Origin: Liolophura sinensis
Taxonomy: Eukaryota > Mollusca > Polyplacophora > Chitonida > Chitonidae
Direction of reading: 5' to 3'
DNA length: 64,000 nt
Assembly: GCF_032854445.1 (NCBI RefSeq)
Contig: NC_088305.1
Location: 25,566,628 to 25,630,627, forward strand
The translations under genes were made by a program, and so were the position numbers. Below the pieces are notes generated by a model that was given only the letters and a program-made list of their open reading frames with translations, had not been told where the DNA came from and made no database searches. The stretch's first letter is position 1. Each line of letters begins with the position of its first letter. Below, in pieces: positions 23,857-35,130 of the stretch.

Positions 23857-24200
23857 ATCTGACCTACATGTAACAACTGATAGGCACCATCTGGTGGTCA
23901 TGACCATTATATTAAACATTTGTCATGACCTACATGTGACCACTGATAGGCCTCACCTTGTGGCCATGACCCTAAAATTAAACATTTATCATGACCTATA
24001 TGTGGCAACTGAAAGGCCTCATCTTGTGGCCATGACCTTTACACTCAACATTTGTCATGACCTACATGTGGCAACTGAAAGGCGCCATCTTGTGGCCATG
24101 ACCTTTACACTCAACATTTGTCATGACCTACATGTGGCAACTGAAAGGCATCACCTTGTGGCCATGACCCTTACACTCAACATTCATTGTGACCTACATA
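23857..24200. repeat. 66-bp minisatellite, about 5 units
   Basis: Unit markers TCATGACCTACATGTGGCAA start at 23923, 23989, 24055 and 24121, exactly 66 bp apart, with a diverged unit on each side. Because 66 is a multiple of 3, one plus-strand frame stays open for 110 codons (23894-24226) as a 22-residue repeat containing NICHDLHVATER and HLVAMTF. I treat it as a minisatellite, though the preserved frame is notable. Confidence 0.93.
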
Positions 24201-25348
24201 TACATCAATATAATGCCAGAAAATAATTCTCACGATGACCAGAAAGAAAATTTTCACATTTCACAAAAGGTCTTCAAAATTAAACCAAGTTTAAAAAGTG
24301 ATAGGAACGATTTTGGTACTTACATGCAGACTGCAATTATTGTGATGCGAAAAACTTGTTATTGTCATATGTGTATAGCCTTAAAAGTAGGTGTGACTGC
24401 GATGTGAAAGTTTTGTTTGTGAACCTCATATGAAATGTCACTATCAGAACTGTTAATCCTGAATTTTCAGTTTGACAAAAACATCAGTATTCACTAAATA
24501 CACGTTAGTTCTTGGGTTTATCCGATTTTGTAATAGTTATACACTACAGCAAACTGAAAAACATCGAAAAGGACACAAGACTGAAACTTAAGACACCTTC
24601 CACATCTCCATCATTACAACAACAGGGGCATAATATCCACAACTGTCAATCCATTGGCACTGATCTCAAAGACTGTATTTCCTGAACGGTGTAAATACAA
24701 CTCCAGCCACCGTGTAACCCTAGGGGCTCTATCCCTCAGGACCATAACTCCACAGACAAGGGAAGGTCACTCTCAACTTACAATCAAACATATTAAGAAC
24801 TCAAGAACATGATTCTGCAGATGAATCCAATCCTTTTCAATTCCAGTTTCAAATTCGAACTCTGTTGTCCTTAAATGTACAAAGAAACAGAACCTCTGTA
24901 GACATTTATTTACCGATCACTTGTCCCACTGTGTTCAAGACGTACAATCGCCACCTCTTTACTTTAGAAACTTCTCAAGTTCACAAACATACAGGTCCTC
25001 AATTTTCTCAAATAAGTTGTTGCAAAAGTTTTCCCAAGGAAAATAGTTGCCTAACATGTTTGATATGATACAGTAGAATTCTTCTTACCTTCAGCGATAA
25101 AAGAGTTCAAACTCAAAAATCTCGTGTTAGTTTTCTATATTCTATATGCCACCCCATGTTAAAATTGGCAGACTGGTCCTATTATATCATCACAACACAA
25201 AGGGACGTCACCCTGCTGCCTTAGCGTCATATCTCATTACCTGTATCTTGAATTTTGTTCAATAAATAAACCAGAGATGGTCAAACTCTTGTGGCCAAAG
25301 GTTTGCATACTTGAATTAAGATTAGATGTCTATCTTTATCACAGGTGA
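24201..25348. other. No supported gene
   Basis: The minus strand has a 51-codon open stretch (24614-24766) with balanced codons (VMVLRDRAPRVTRW...) but no convincing donor. It also has a good donor sequence, CTGAAG/GTAAGAAG, at about 25083. Neither can be built into an exon with confidence. Confidence 0.4.
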
Positions 25349-25535
25349 AGGCCTCCGTGGCCGTGGTGGTTAGCCTCTCACCACTGTGGTCACTGTGAGG
25401 TCAAGCCAAGATCAAGTTGCATCGTCTGCCTGTGGATGGTTGTGGGTTTCCCCGGGCCCTACTCTCTTCATCCCAACACAATGCTGTCCACTGTCGTATA
25501 AGTGAAGCATAAAACACCAATCACATAAATCAATA
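25349..25535 (+). repeat. MetaSINE-type SINE, degenerate but with head
   Basis: Starts AGGCCTCCGTGGCCGTGGTG (tRNA-like head), then GGTCAAGCCAAGATCAAG, CTGTGGATGGTTGTGGGTTT, CACAATGCTG, GTCGTATAAGTGAA and AAAACACCAATCACATAAAT. The tail block is shortened. Confidence 0.85.
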
Positions 25536-26696
25536 ATTCCAGGTGTGTCCGACTACATTGTACCGTATTATTACTACATTACCAGTATACTGTAGTCCCA
25601 ACAAAGCACTTTTCCCCCCGTGGACAATTTAACACATGCATTAAGCTTGTTCAGATAAAAACTTGATCACAGCCTTCAATATTTACATGTCATCCCTGTA
25701 TAAAATCTGTTTGTGAACTTTAATTTTGAACCAACAAAGCTATAAAATGAAAACACTTTCCTTAATGAGACATTCTACATGTGTCTAGAGATCACGGATA
25801 AAAAATATATTTTGGCATTGATGTAAAAGATGGAACTTTTATCAAATGCATTAAATGAATTATTCATCACCACAACAGTTATGCACATATTTCATTGAAA
25901 TTCACCAATTTCACCTATCCGTTAGGCCACACCAATTTAAACTGAAGTTTTAATGCTGGAATAATTTTTTTTCAGAGGGTACAAAAATACAACTTGAAAA
26001 TCATTTCATTTGTGGAAAATGTGGGCTTTCCAAAACAATTTTTTCCCTTGTAGAAGACTCATTCACATAATCAAAAAGCCTTGAAAAAGGAAATTTATAC
26101 AATCTTCAAGATCGGACAAATAAAACGGTGCATTTTAAGTTTTATTTCATTCTGGGATTTTTAGTCTCAGCTCACCTCACCTGTAAAACTGCAATCTGGA
26201 TCTACCTATAGGAATATTTTAAGTTTCCCTCACTGTGAAAACGAGACGTACTCTCCAAGCACAGGTTCTAACATATCGGTACCACATTAATGCTTCTGGC
26301 AGGTGAATTCTCACGCGACAGCGTGCTACCTAGAAAATATCTCAGCCAATGAAACAGCGGCTAGTTGAGCCGTGGCGGTTACCAGCACTGGATCCTATGT
26401 TGTTATAACAAGGGAGGTAACAACTATGGACTACCATGAGTACCATCCTTTGCAATACGAATTATCCTATATTATTTTTTCCGCCTTGTGACAATATAAC
26501 TGTAATGCAGGTACATTTTCATATGAATTGTTATGACTTCTTACACATCTGAATTAATTTTTTAAGTTAAATTTTGAGACTAATTGTTCAAAAGTGTATT
26601 GAAAGTAAAGCAAGGTGTAAACCTTAATACATGTGCCAAGCCTTGGCCTAACACAAAACCAATGGATTTTAGTTCAGATTAAAGTTAATACCAACC
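25536..26696. other. Non-coding; possible minor promoter or non-coding exon near 26.2-26.45 kb
   Basis: On the minus strand, TTTACAG/GTGAGG (about 26184) is a strong donor. Upstream of it on that strand (26300-26450) is a CpG-containing stretch with an inverted CCAAT (CATTGGCTGAG). This could be an alternative first exon, but nothing else supports it. Confidence 0.3.
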
Positions 26697-27215
26697 TTAA
26701 AGAAGAAAACCTAAAAACATGACACTACAGGATGAAAAGAGCACATTTTTTTCTATCTGGTGGTGCCTGTTGCATAATTTTGCCATTTTTCCTCGCCATA
26801 CACATAAATCCTGAAAATGGCAAAGCTGACATAAGTCCATCGCATCCTAAATTTTTAACACCCTGTAATTTATGCTGGGGGTGTGTTGCCTCTCAGCCAA
26901 TGGGAGTCGTTAAAACTGCCAGCTTGTTCGTGTAAACTCGGAACCTACGTCCAGCATTCCGGTTTCTCCATCGTCAAGTGGAAAGTGAACTGTACTGTAC
27001 GCTACCTTCTGGGAAGAGGAATTCTACCGGAAAAGTACGAACTGCACTTTGGTAGTTTCCGACGGCAATTCTCCTCCTAACACAGAAGCTGACTTCATTT
27101 ATAATAGATCAACTTGAGGTACATATTAGAATTTTCCATATGGCATGCACATGCGAGGAAATGCATACTATTCTTTTCAATGGTATTTGATTGATATTTA
27201 AATTTTCTCCTTTAA
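26697..27215 (+). mobile_element. MITE B, copy 2
   Basis: About 520 bp between two intact TTAA sites (26697-26700 and 27212-27215). Terminal inverted repeats: TTAAAGAAGAAAACC against the reverse complement of the right end, TTAAAGGAGAAAATT. Most of its length aligns to 16538-17120, including TTTAACACCCTGTAATTTAT and GGTGTGTTGCCTCTCA. A TTAA target is typical of piggyBac-type transposases; the missing autonomous partner is inferred. Confidence 0.85.
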
Positions 27216-28683
27216 CAGCAAATAAACTTTTAAACAGCTGGGCTCGGGCTACAATGGGCATAAATACACCTGTTTTTAATTTGCAAATTTAATATCGATA
27301 TTCCAGTATCTCCCAAATGACTGATATCATGGCAAAAACAAACACCTGGTGAAACCACTCCTGACCATTAAGTACAACAAATGGAACAGATGTTCCCATT
27401 TACCTTACTCCACTGGTGTTTGATGATGGTTGAAACACTAAGTAGGTCAACGCTGCAGGAAATCATAACAAGTGGTGTTCACAACCATAGGTGGTAAAGG
27501 TGCTATATACGTCCAGTTCTCTTCTCAAAGGGTTTTCAACGAGGAATGAAATCATACGAACTCTTGTATTAATAGTCAACTCTTAGAAAGTCACGGAGCT
27601 CTTCATATGAACATGTGCCTGCAATGAGCATGGACTTAATGGAAGAACCCATTTCACAACTGGGTCATGCAGAGACAGTTCATTAATATGCATTTACCAT
27701 AGCAACAGCGATGTGGCATTAAGCCATAATCATTCATTCGTTCAACAGCAATAAAAGTCTTCATCGTATACTGCTCTATTTGGGATTTGAAAAGATTCAA
27801 AATTATCAGAATCATACACACGCGCAATAAATTTTTTTAGTCATTTGTAATGTGACCTCTTAGTAGTAATATTGTAGGCCACAGATCATATTCTTTTAGC
27901 TAAAGCTTTGTTTTCATGACAATAAATTGACACAATACATTCAAAACTTGTTTTTTGTCTATTTCTGGGGGGGGGGGAGGTAACAAAGAATATCAATCGC
28001 TCTGATTTCATAATAAACTGAACAGCTGTGAGGCAAAGAAGTAAAAAAAACAGGATGTCCGTTTCTTTAGAAAAAAGTCAATATCAACATCTGTCCATGC
28101 GATAATGCAAAATGAGATGCTCGACAAACACACGCACAGTTATGGGGAAATTATGGTTTGACTCATTTCATGTTCTTACAAATTTATATCCCAAACTTGA
28201 GCCGCATTTGGCGACCAGTTAATGGCCCTGCAGGTATCATATTATTAATATTTCTGTATCCTATCACTGAGTAACGAACAACAATGCAACAAATTCATCC
28301 TGCAAAAGGCTAATCGATCCAGCCAAAAAAAAAAAAAAGACAGATTTATAGGTAAATTGCTTCAGTGATGTGACCATTGTTTGCACAACCGAACAAAGGG
28401 AGATCACCTAGTCAGCAGACACATATGACCTCGGCTGCAGGATACAGAAATATACACAATGCCCACATATACACAGCTCCCACCAGTTCTGCCCTGGCTT
28501 AATATATATGCCAGGAAATTTGTCAGGTACGTCATGAAGATCAGAGGTATATGATCTTTACCTACCTGTATACTACACCTACTCACCCATGAATTTACCG
28601 CAGAATTAATACACATAAAAACAGCAGCACAAATCCATGTTCACGAACTTCTTTTGAACTTATCGAAATGTGTTGCATTTAAG
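27216..28683. other. Non-coding, nothing recognised
   Basis: Contains a G run at about 27967 and a poly-A tract at about 28325. The 70-codon minus-strand ORF at 28404-28616 has a donor-like CAG/GTAGGT inside but no acceptor, and I do not accept it. Confidence 0.5.
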
Positions 28684-29130
28684 TAACTGAATACTATGGT
28701 GGGGCTAATGGACTCCAGTGGTAGTATTTACAGTAAAACAAAGTTAAAATATGAATTAAGGTTCATCATGTAGACAACTTAAAATTATGCATAAATATAC
28801 TTTCATTTATTTTTTCAGATTTTTGTGAAGAGAGTTAAAGCCGTTTAAACCTTTGAATTCTAAGGGGGGGGGGGGGCTACATGTATATGGACCATACTAT
28901 CAAAGCTTAGACACTTATCAGGAAAAAAAAGGTGATATAATGTCAGAGTGAGTAGATACCGTCAGTATAGCCCATTAAGCCCACCACAGAATTCAAATAT
29001 TAGACTGCCTTTCAACAACCATGAAAAATAAATAAAAAAATAAATGAAAATATGTTTACACATAGTTTTCAGTTGTTCGCTTGATTAACTTTACTTCATA
29101 TTTTAGAACTGTTTTACTTTAAAGGAGAAA
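28684..29130 (+). mobile_element. MITE A, copy 2
   Basis: Left end AGTAAAACAAAGTTAAAATA and right end ATTTTAGAACTGTTTTACTT are inverted repeats. The arms extend about 100 bp, through the GACAACTTAAAATTATGC block and its right-arm counterpart. The interior has ATGGACCATACTATCAAAGC and GTCAGTATAGCCCATTAAGC as in copy 1. A further inverted fragment of the same interior lies at 29711-29750. Confidence 0.75.
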
Positions 29131-30118
29131 AAAAAAGATGACACCAAAATCAGAAAAAAAAGGAAAGAAAACTTACTTGCAAATATGGTCTTCAATATTT
29201 TTTCTCTTTTTCTTTTCAGGGGAAAAGAGTAATTAAAAACATTTTGGCATGGAAGGTATTTGGCACCACCTCTTGGTATACATAGTCACTCTTCGCATAA
29301 TAATGTTCTAAATAAGGATGCCATGCATGTCTAATAAATTTATTTGAACACAAATTTGTTGTTCATATCCAAAACATACATTTAATCTGAATTAAATATT
29401 TATGAATTTACTAAAAGTTTAAATATGATCAAAATTTCGGTTGATCACATTTGTCAGCCGATAAGACCAAATTATAGTGCAAATATATTTATTAAATGTG
29501 TCTTACATCCTCATTATAGCATTATTATTCAAAAATAATATATACCAAGACATGGTCCCAAATGTCCACCACAGAAACATTATTTCATCAGTGTTATTCT
29601 CTTCAAAAGAAAAACAGAAAAAGAATACTGAAGGCCACATTTTCAAATAAATTTTCACACTCTTTAATCTAAACTTGGTGATTTTTATGTTTTCTCCGTC
29701 TTCAAGTAAGCAAATGCTATGGTGGGGTTAATGGACTACACTGGCAGTGCTGGATGCTAATACACATCTACACATGTCCCAAGCTTTTCAGCAATTTACA
29801 CACAAGCACATACATGTGCCACCTAAGTGGACCTAAGAATTGCAATATTTCAAAGCATTTTACTCAAAGGTATTTTTACATCCTATCCTAGTATAGCTTC
29901 CAGTGTGTCTAATGGCATTTTTTTAACCTTTACAGCGAGTGTAAAATGTTAATTAAATAAAATAGTAAATAAATATACAGCTTTAAGATATCTGTCAAAT
30001 ACCTATGTTTTCTACAACCCCACATTCTAATTAATTAACTTTAACTCCTTGTGATGTATATGTATTTGTTGTGCTAAGGGCCTTTAGAATAAAACAAATC
30101 AAATAGAAAATGCTAGAT

Positions 30119-30150
<32 letters not shown>

Positions 30151-30491
30151 GCTAAATGGAAAAATGATATATAATTCTACATTACTTGACTAAACATACA
30201 TAAATAAGACTCAAGATATAATGTATATACATGTATGTGCACCTGTACTTTATCGATATGTACACAAATGAATACAGAAGTAGACCACCCTTAAGAGATC
30301 ACATTAATCAAGGGTGAGACAGACACTGGGATGAAAACCAGGAAAAAAACTCTACATTACACTCATAGTTTTTACATTTATAGCATTTCCTCAATTAATT
30401 TGTGAACATTTTTCTGATGCATTTTTGTATAACTAAAGAGGAATTCCTCCAAAGAGTGGACAAATCTCACGCCCATCAAGTCTAATTGTAC
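29131..30491. other. Non-coding; T30 homopolymer
   Basis: A+T-rich. Thirty consecutive T occur at 30120-30149, and a fragment of MITE A at 29711-29750. Nothing coding was seen. Confidence 0.55.
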
Positions 30492-30594
30492 ATACCCTAT
30501 ATCTTCTGATTTTTGGAACACCTGGTATGCACATTTTAGCCAGTATGTGTGTAATTGTAGCAGGAATATTGAGTTTCTTTTTTCTCACATGGTT
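30492..30594 (+). repeat. Interspersed repeat C, copy 2
   Basis: Diverged match to 14259-14361 (TTTGG-ACACC-GGT, TTTAGCCAGTATGTGTGTAA, GGAATATTGAGTTTCTTTTT). Confidence 0.65.
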
Positions 30595-31278
30595 AGATCA
30601 TCTGATGAACAACATGCTCATATCTTTACTTTTCCAAAAGGCTGGTAAAGAAATATAACATTCTACTTTCAACACTCCTAATATCTGTCTCAAATTTTAG
30701 AAGAATTAGGGTAGATAAATACATATCTTAAGTGAGCTCTGAAACACACAGGTAGTGTCCATTTTACCCTACGAGCTGGTAGGTAAAATTTTCTTTTTAT
30801 CTTTTATTTAGCCTACAAAATTAGACTGGAATTGGGAGAAAAACTATAAAAAGAATTAATAGACAGTTATGGACCAATAATATTTTGCTTGACAATAACA
30901 CCAAACGATTTATCTATACTTGTACAGTTACTCATGCACTGTTATACACAACGTTGTCTTCAGACAGAAGAAAACAAGATACCATGCGGTCACAAACACA
31001 CTGACGTCAATGCAATTACCTGACAATATATCCTCTTTAATAGCACGCTGGCTAACCATATTCCTAAAATGTCAATCCAACCGTACTGCAGATAAAGCTC
31101 TAATTGTGATTCAGAGCACTAAGAAGCAATAACAAGAAATATTCTCCTATTATTGAAAAACTAATTTGCCACATGAAGACATCCCTGCTGTCAATGGTTA
31201 GCAGCTACAAATACAAGATGGCCATAACAGCGATTCTGTTTCACGCATGCATGCAAAGCAACACAAAACATTCTCTCA
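30595..31278. other. Non-coding, nothing recognised
   Basis: The 70-codon plus-strand ORF at 30920-31132 has no recognisable features. Confidence 0.5.
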
Positions 31279-31474
31279 TTGATTTATTTGTCTATTGATT
31301 TCATGGCAGCTAACATTATGGTGAGAGGAGACAAATCTAGCAAAACCCACGACTATCCACCTGTAGCTAACAGACATGCCCATGTACGATTGTAGAGGAA
31401 GCCGCCATCAGCTGGAGTTGAACTCACAGCAATCGCATTGGTAAGAGGCTCCTGGTTCAATGAGCTGCACTATC
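31279..31474 (-). repeat. MetaSINE-type SINE, diverged
   Basis: Inverted: GATTTATTTGTCTATTGATT, GCAGCTAACATTATGGTGAG, AACCCACGACTATCCACCTG, AGGAAGCCGCCATCAGCTGG, AGTTGAACTCACAGCAATCG and AAGAGGCTCCTGGTTCAATG. Confidence 0.85.
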
Positions 31475-31729
31475 TTCTCAATAATGTCAGATCACTGTAT
31501 ACATTATAAGTTTGAAGCAATAAGACAAATATGCCAAAACATTGTTTTCCTGAGGACTAAAAAACAAAGATGACCACTGCAGCCATACTGTACTATGCAC
31601 ACTGTGGAAAACGAATAACTGTCAATCTTCAACCTTTCCAACCTCTAAAGCACTTTTCTCGGTTGAATTTATGCATACAATTATTGTGAAAATGATCCTA
31701 AGAATCATCGGTTTGTGTCACTAAAGAAT

Positions 31730-31998
31730 GGTACCTTCTACGAATGATGGACAGCATAAAAACATGATGTTTCCCAATTAGGTCTTGACAGGAGACAAAC
31801 AAAGAAACAAAAAAGTAATATGATATCAATGATGTCCTACCACTGACAGTTTGAAGTTTGAAGACAATTGGTTGAAGTGTTTTAGAGTTATTATTGTTCA
31901 GACATTATTGGTACCTGCTACGAATGATGGACAGCACAAATACAAGATGTTTCCCCACTGGTTGTTGACAGGACGAAAAAAAAACAACAACAAAACTA
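31730..31998. repeat. Direct duplication, two about 87-bp copies 180 bp apart
   Basis: 31730-31815 and 31910-31998 share GGTACCT-CTACGAATGATG, GACAGCA-AAA-A, ATGTTTCCC and TTGACAGGA, each followed by an A-rich end. Local duplication of unknown origin. Confidence 0.8.
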
Positions 31999-32051
31999 TC
32001 ATGCAGTCAGTCAAAGTAAATGCACACAGAATTGTTAATTAATTAACTCAC

Positions 32052-32145
32052 CATCCTCTGAAGCTGGGGTGTAGGCCATTGGCTCAACGTTTTCTGTAAT
32101 TTCTCCAGGCATGTTCAGCTCAGTAAAACAAGTCCATTGGCAGGA
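32052..32145 (-). CDS. Candidate first coding exon of a minus-strand split gene
   Basis: On the minus strand an acceptor-like GTTCCTCCTGATGTTAG ends at 32146. It is followed by about 33 bases of leader and then ATG (32112-32110) with A at -3. The frame reads MPGEITENVEPMAYTPASED and stops one base into the next codon, at a consensus donor (GATG/GTGAGT, intron beginning at 32051). Codon use is balanced and clearly unlike the A+T-rich surroundings. The leader holds a six-codon uORF (32137-32120, ATG...TGA), which could reduce translation. An in-frame ATG further upstream (32154) would be used only if the leader is not spliced here. The acidic, helix-free start fits a cytoplasmic N-terminal tail, and the phase fits the candidate exon at 9856-10000. 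The protein family is not recognised. Confidence 0.55.
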
Positions 32146-32326
32146 TGCTAACATCAGGAGGAACAATGGCCTTCACTCAATTTCCACTGGGAAGTTGGAC
32201 ACATGTCATTTTCACTGGCTTGAAAAATGACCTGCAAGTAAACAAAGCACGAGTTTGCAAACCTGAACATAGGCTTGTTATGCAACAATGAATAACCTAA
32301 TTTCACATCCCATTCACGTATGAAAC

Positions 32327-32508
32327 GGCAACTTTCAGTGCAATTTATGCATACACTTAATCTGATTTTGGAGACAAAACTACATTGGTAGGATTGCCCA
32401 TTTTCAGGGCTTCGCAAAAGTATAATTTTATCAGACAACACAGAACAATGCCTTCAGAGTATGTCTTCAATAAACCCGCTGCGAACTTGCGAAAAAGGCT
32501 GAAGAATT
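32327..32508 (-). repeat. Interspersed repeat D, copy 3 (inverted)
   Basis: GGATTGCCCATTTTCAGGGC, TTCGCAAAAGTATAATTTTA, TCAGACAACACAGAACAATG, CCTTCAGA. It matches 37047-37200 directly and 1828-1988 as reverse complement. It lies just upstream of the candidate exon in that gene's sense. Confidence 0.75.
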
Positions 32509-32960
32509 ACAGCAACATGCTGTCACTGATATGTGTATGATCACAATACAAAAGATCACCCCAGTTTAAACTTGTAATTAATTCAAGCAGTTTTTCACAT
32601 TCAGTGTTGACATGAAAAAAACAATAAATCTCAGACAGTGACATACATGTACGTCCATGTAACATGTAACTTTTCAAGCATTGAGCCATTTTCAACAGGT
32701 TTCTGCTTTCTGACCAAAGGAGAAGTGTCTAGACTCGGTTAATTTTCACAATTACAAACATTATAACCTATTTAAATAGTATATTAGCAGAGAGCATAGA
32801 TTTAACCAGAATTTGAAATTTGAAACTCGTCTCATTTCAAATTTTCTCCCATTTTCTCTATCTCTCCATGTTAATTTTGTCACAATAGGGCGACCCTAAG
32901 ACACTGAGAGACTCTCTTGGCTAAACAATGCACTGGCCTAGCCAGTCAGGGTACCTCAGT
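32509..32960. other. Non-coding, nothing recognised
   Basis: The minus-strand ORF at 32507-32695 has no protein-like features. Confidence 0.5.
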
Positions 32961-33112
32961 GGTGATGTTATAGCTTACCACCTGTAAGGTCACAGTTTGG
33001 TGATGTTATAGCTTACCACCTGTAAGGTCACAGTTTGGTGATGTTATAGCTTACCACCTGTAAGGTCACAGTTTGGTGATGTTATGGCTTACCACCTGTA
33101 AAGTCACCGTTT
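32961..33112. repeat. 38-bp tandem repeat, 4 units
   Basis: GGTGATGTTATAGCTTACCA plus CCTGTAAGGTCACAGTTT. Starts at 32961, 32999, 33037 and 33075; nearly identical, so recent. The sequence is unrelated to the 38-bp satellite at 5.1 kb. Confidence 0.95.
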
Positions 33113-33204
33113 CAAGGTGGGTTCTAAATATACAGAGGCAAATATACTGCTGGGTCAATTTTACATGAAACAGTAGTGGATAATGAAGAAGAAACTTCTA
33201 TTTA

Positions 33205-33870
33205 ATATCAGAAACACCAAATTACAACAGAACCATCAACCAACAACAAAAACATCAACCCACAAAACAAAAACATTAACACAGAACAAAAAAAAAATCA
33301 CTCCACAAAAGAACCATCAACCTGCAACAAAACATCAACTCACAACAGAACCATCAACTAAAAACAAAAACATCAACTATATTTACAACAAAAACATCAC
33401 CCCACAACAGAACCATCAACTCACAACACAAACATCAACCACAACAGAACCAACTCACAACAAAAACATCAACCCACAACAGAACCATCAACTCACAACA
33501 AAAACATCAACCTACATGTACAACAAAAACATCAACCCACAACAGAACCATCAACTCAAAACAAGAACATCAACCCACAACAAAAGTATCATCCCACAAC
33601 AAAAACATCAACCTACATGTACAACAAAAACATCAACCTACATGTACAACAAAAAAATCAACCCACAACAGAACAATCAACTCAAAACAAGAACATCAAC
33701 CCACAACAAAAGTATCATCCCACAACAAAAACATCAACCCACAAAAACATCAACCCACAACACAAGTATCATCCCACAACAGAACTATCAACTCAAAACA
33801 AAAACATCCCTAAACAAAAGCATTAACCCATAACAAGATCTATCAACTCACACTAAAGCATCAACCCACA
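33205..33870. repeat. AAC-rich minisatellite of 18-20-bp units
   Basis: Alternating CACAACAGAACCATCAACT and CACAACAAAAACATCAACC units, with some CTACATGTACAA inserts. The 216-codon plus-strand ORF (33183-33833) is an Asn/Gln/Thr/His/Lys-rich translation of the repeat, and I do not accept it as a protein gene. The plus strand almost lacks G. Confidence 0.93.
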
Positions 33871-34150
33871 ACAAAATGAAAACATCCTGGATTTTAGCTC
33901 CACACTTAATCAAAACAGCCAATCCAATACAAGTATTCGGACCATTTCTCATGATTACTTTCATGTTACATGTACACTATAGGTGTATTGTCGGCAGGAT
34001 TGAGGTGCCTCAACTGGGTTCCATGAATGTTATCACTGAACACTGGGTCTTGTACGCTGGTACAGCTTTTGAATAAAAGTGCTCAACAGTGATCGATGAG
34101 AAAGCTAACCCTTTGATATACATCAAAAAGAGATTTATTTACATGATCCA
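33871..34150. other. Non-coding, nothing recognised
   Basis: Short unique segment between the repeat array and a SINE. Confidence 0.5.
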
Positions 34151-34270
34151 TGTTTTACACTGTAATGTAGAATACTTCACTGATATGATGGCGGCCAGCA
34201 TTATGGCGAGAGGAAGCCAGGCAGAACCCGGGGGAAAACCCACGACCATCTACATGTACAGGTTGCTGTA
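34151..34270 (-). repeat. MetaSINE-type SINE, partial
   Basis: Inverted: GATGGCGGCCAGCATTATGG, CGAGAGGAAGCCAGGCAGAA, CCCGGGGGAAAACCCACGAC, CATCTACATGTACAGGTTGC. Truncated before the head. Confidence 0.88.
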
Positions 34271-35130
34271 CATATAGATAATTTTATCCCTATGTAATTA
34301 TCACTAAATGCAGAAAGATTTATTAAATTGCAAGGATTTTAAGACAATTATACATAAACATTCTGTATAATGACACAAGTCCATATTTACAAAGTGTTAA
34401 TTCTGAACCCACCTGGGGGGAATCGATACTGGTCAATAACAACACGCAAAAACAACTTTGGTATTAAAACCTGCAATAATAGCAAACCCGCCATACTCTG
34501 TGATACAAGAAAAACACAGCCGTCAGCCATCCAATTACCGACTACAATTACTGTAGAATTAAAACACTCTGCTCAAACATACTCCAAAACAAGTCATGTC
34601 CTGAGGGGAACTACAGCTAATTCAAAGGAATAGATAATAACAAAACTACAGAACATTGTTCTCAGAGTTTCCCGGAATCCTTTATAAAGACAACCTTTGG
34701 CGTTTCATCTGAACCGATGTAAACAAGCATGGAAAATGTGACTGACCTATGAAGGTGAAAAGGTAAAGCAAGCACACATTTTTGTTTTTTGTGTGTGTGT
34801 GTGTGTTTTTTTATTTTCTTTTTCTCTTTTAAGTAAGCTTATCAGTATACTGGCTCTAAGTCAACAATGTTAGACCTTCATAATGTAATTGATCCCTAAT
34901 GTAAGGCTTTGGCAATACAATGTCAAAAAAACAGAAAACAGTTGATTTTTAAACTGAACTAATGCAGAACTTAATACAAAATGACTGTAGTGTTCAGTTC
35001 ACAAAACATCAGCTTCAACACTGCCACTTAGAACAGCAACCTGCATTATCAGCATGAGGTTCTTATTTTCAAATCAAGCCTACACTGTAGCTGCCGTCAA
35101 CAACCAACCCAAATACTATAATTTCGTTAC
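34271..35130. other. Non-coding; (GT)n run
   Basis: A short GTGTGTGTGTGTGTG run lies at about 34790-34805. No gene seen. Confidence 0.5.

Noticed and set aside
24614-24766. 51-codon open minus-strand stretch with balanced codons
   Set aside because: A weak acceptor is possible but no donor, and a stop follows; could be chance.
33183-33833. 216-codon ORF
   Set aside because: It is a translation of an AAC-rich minisatellite with Asn/Gln/Thr repeats and no unique sequence.
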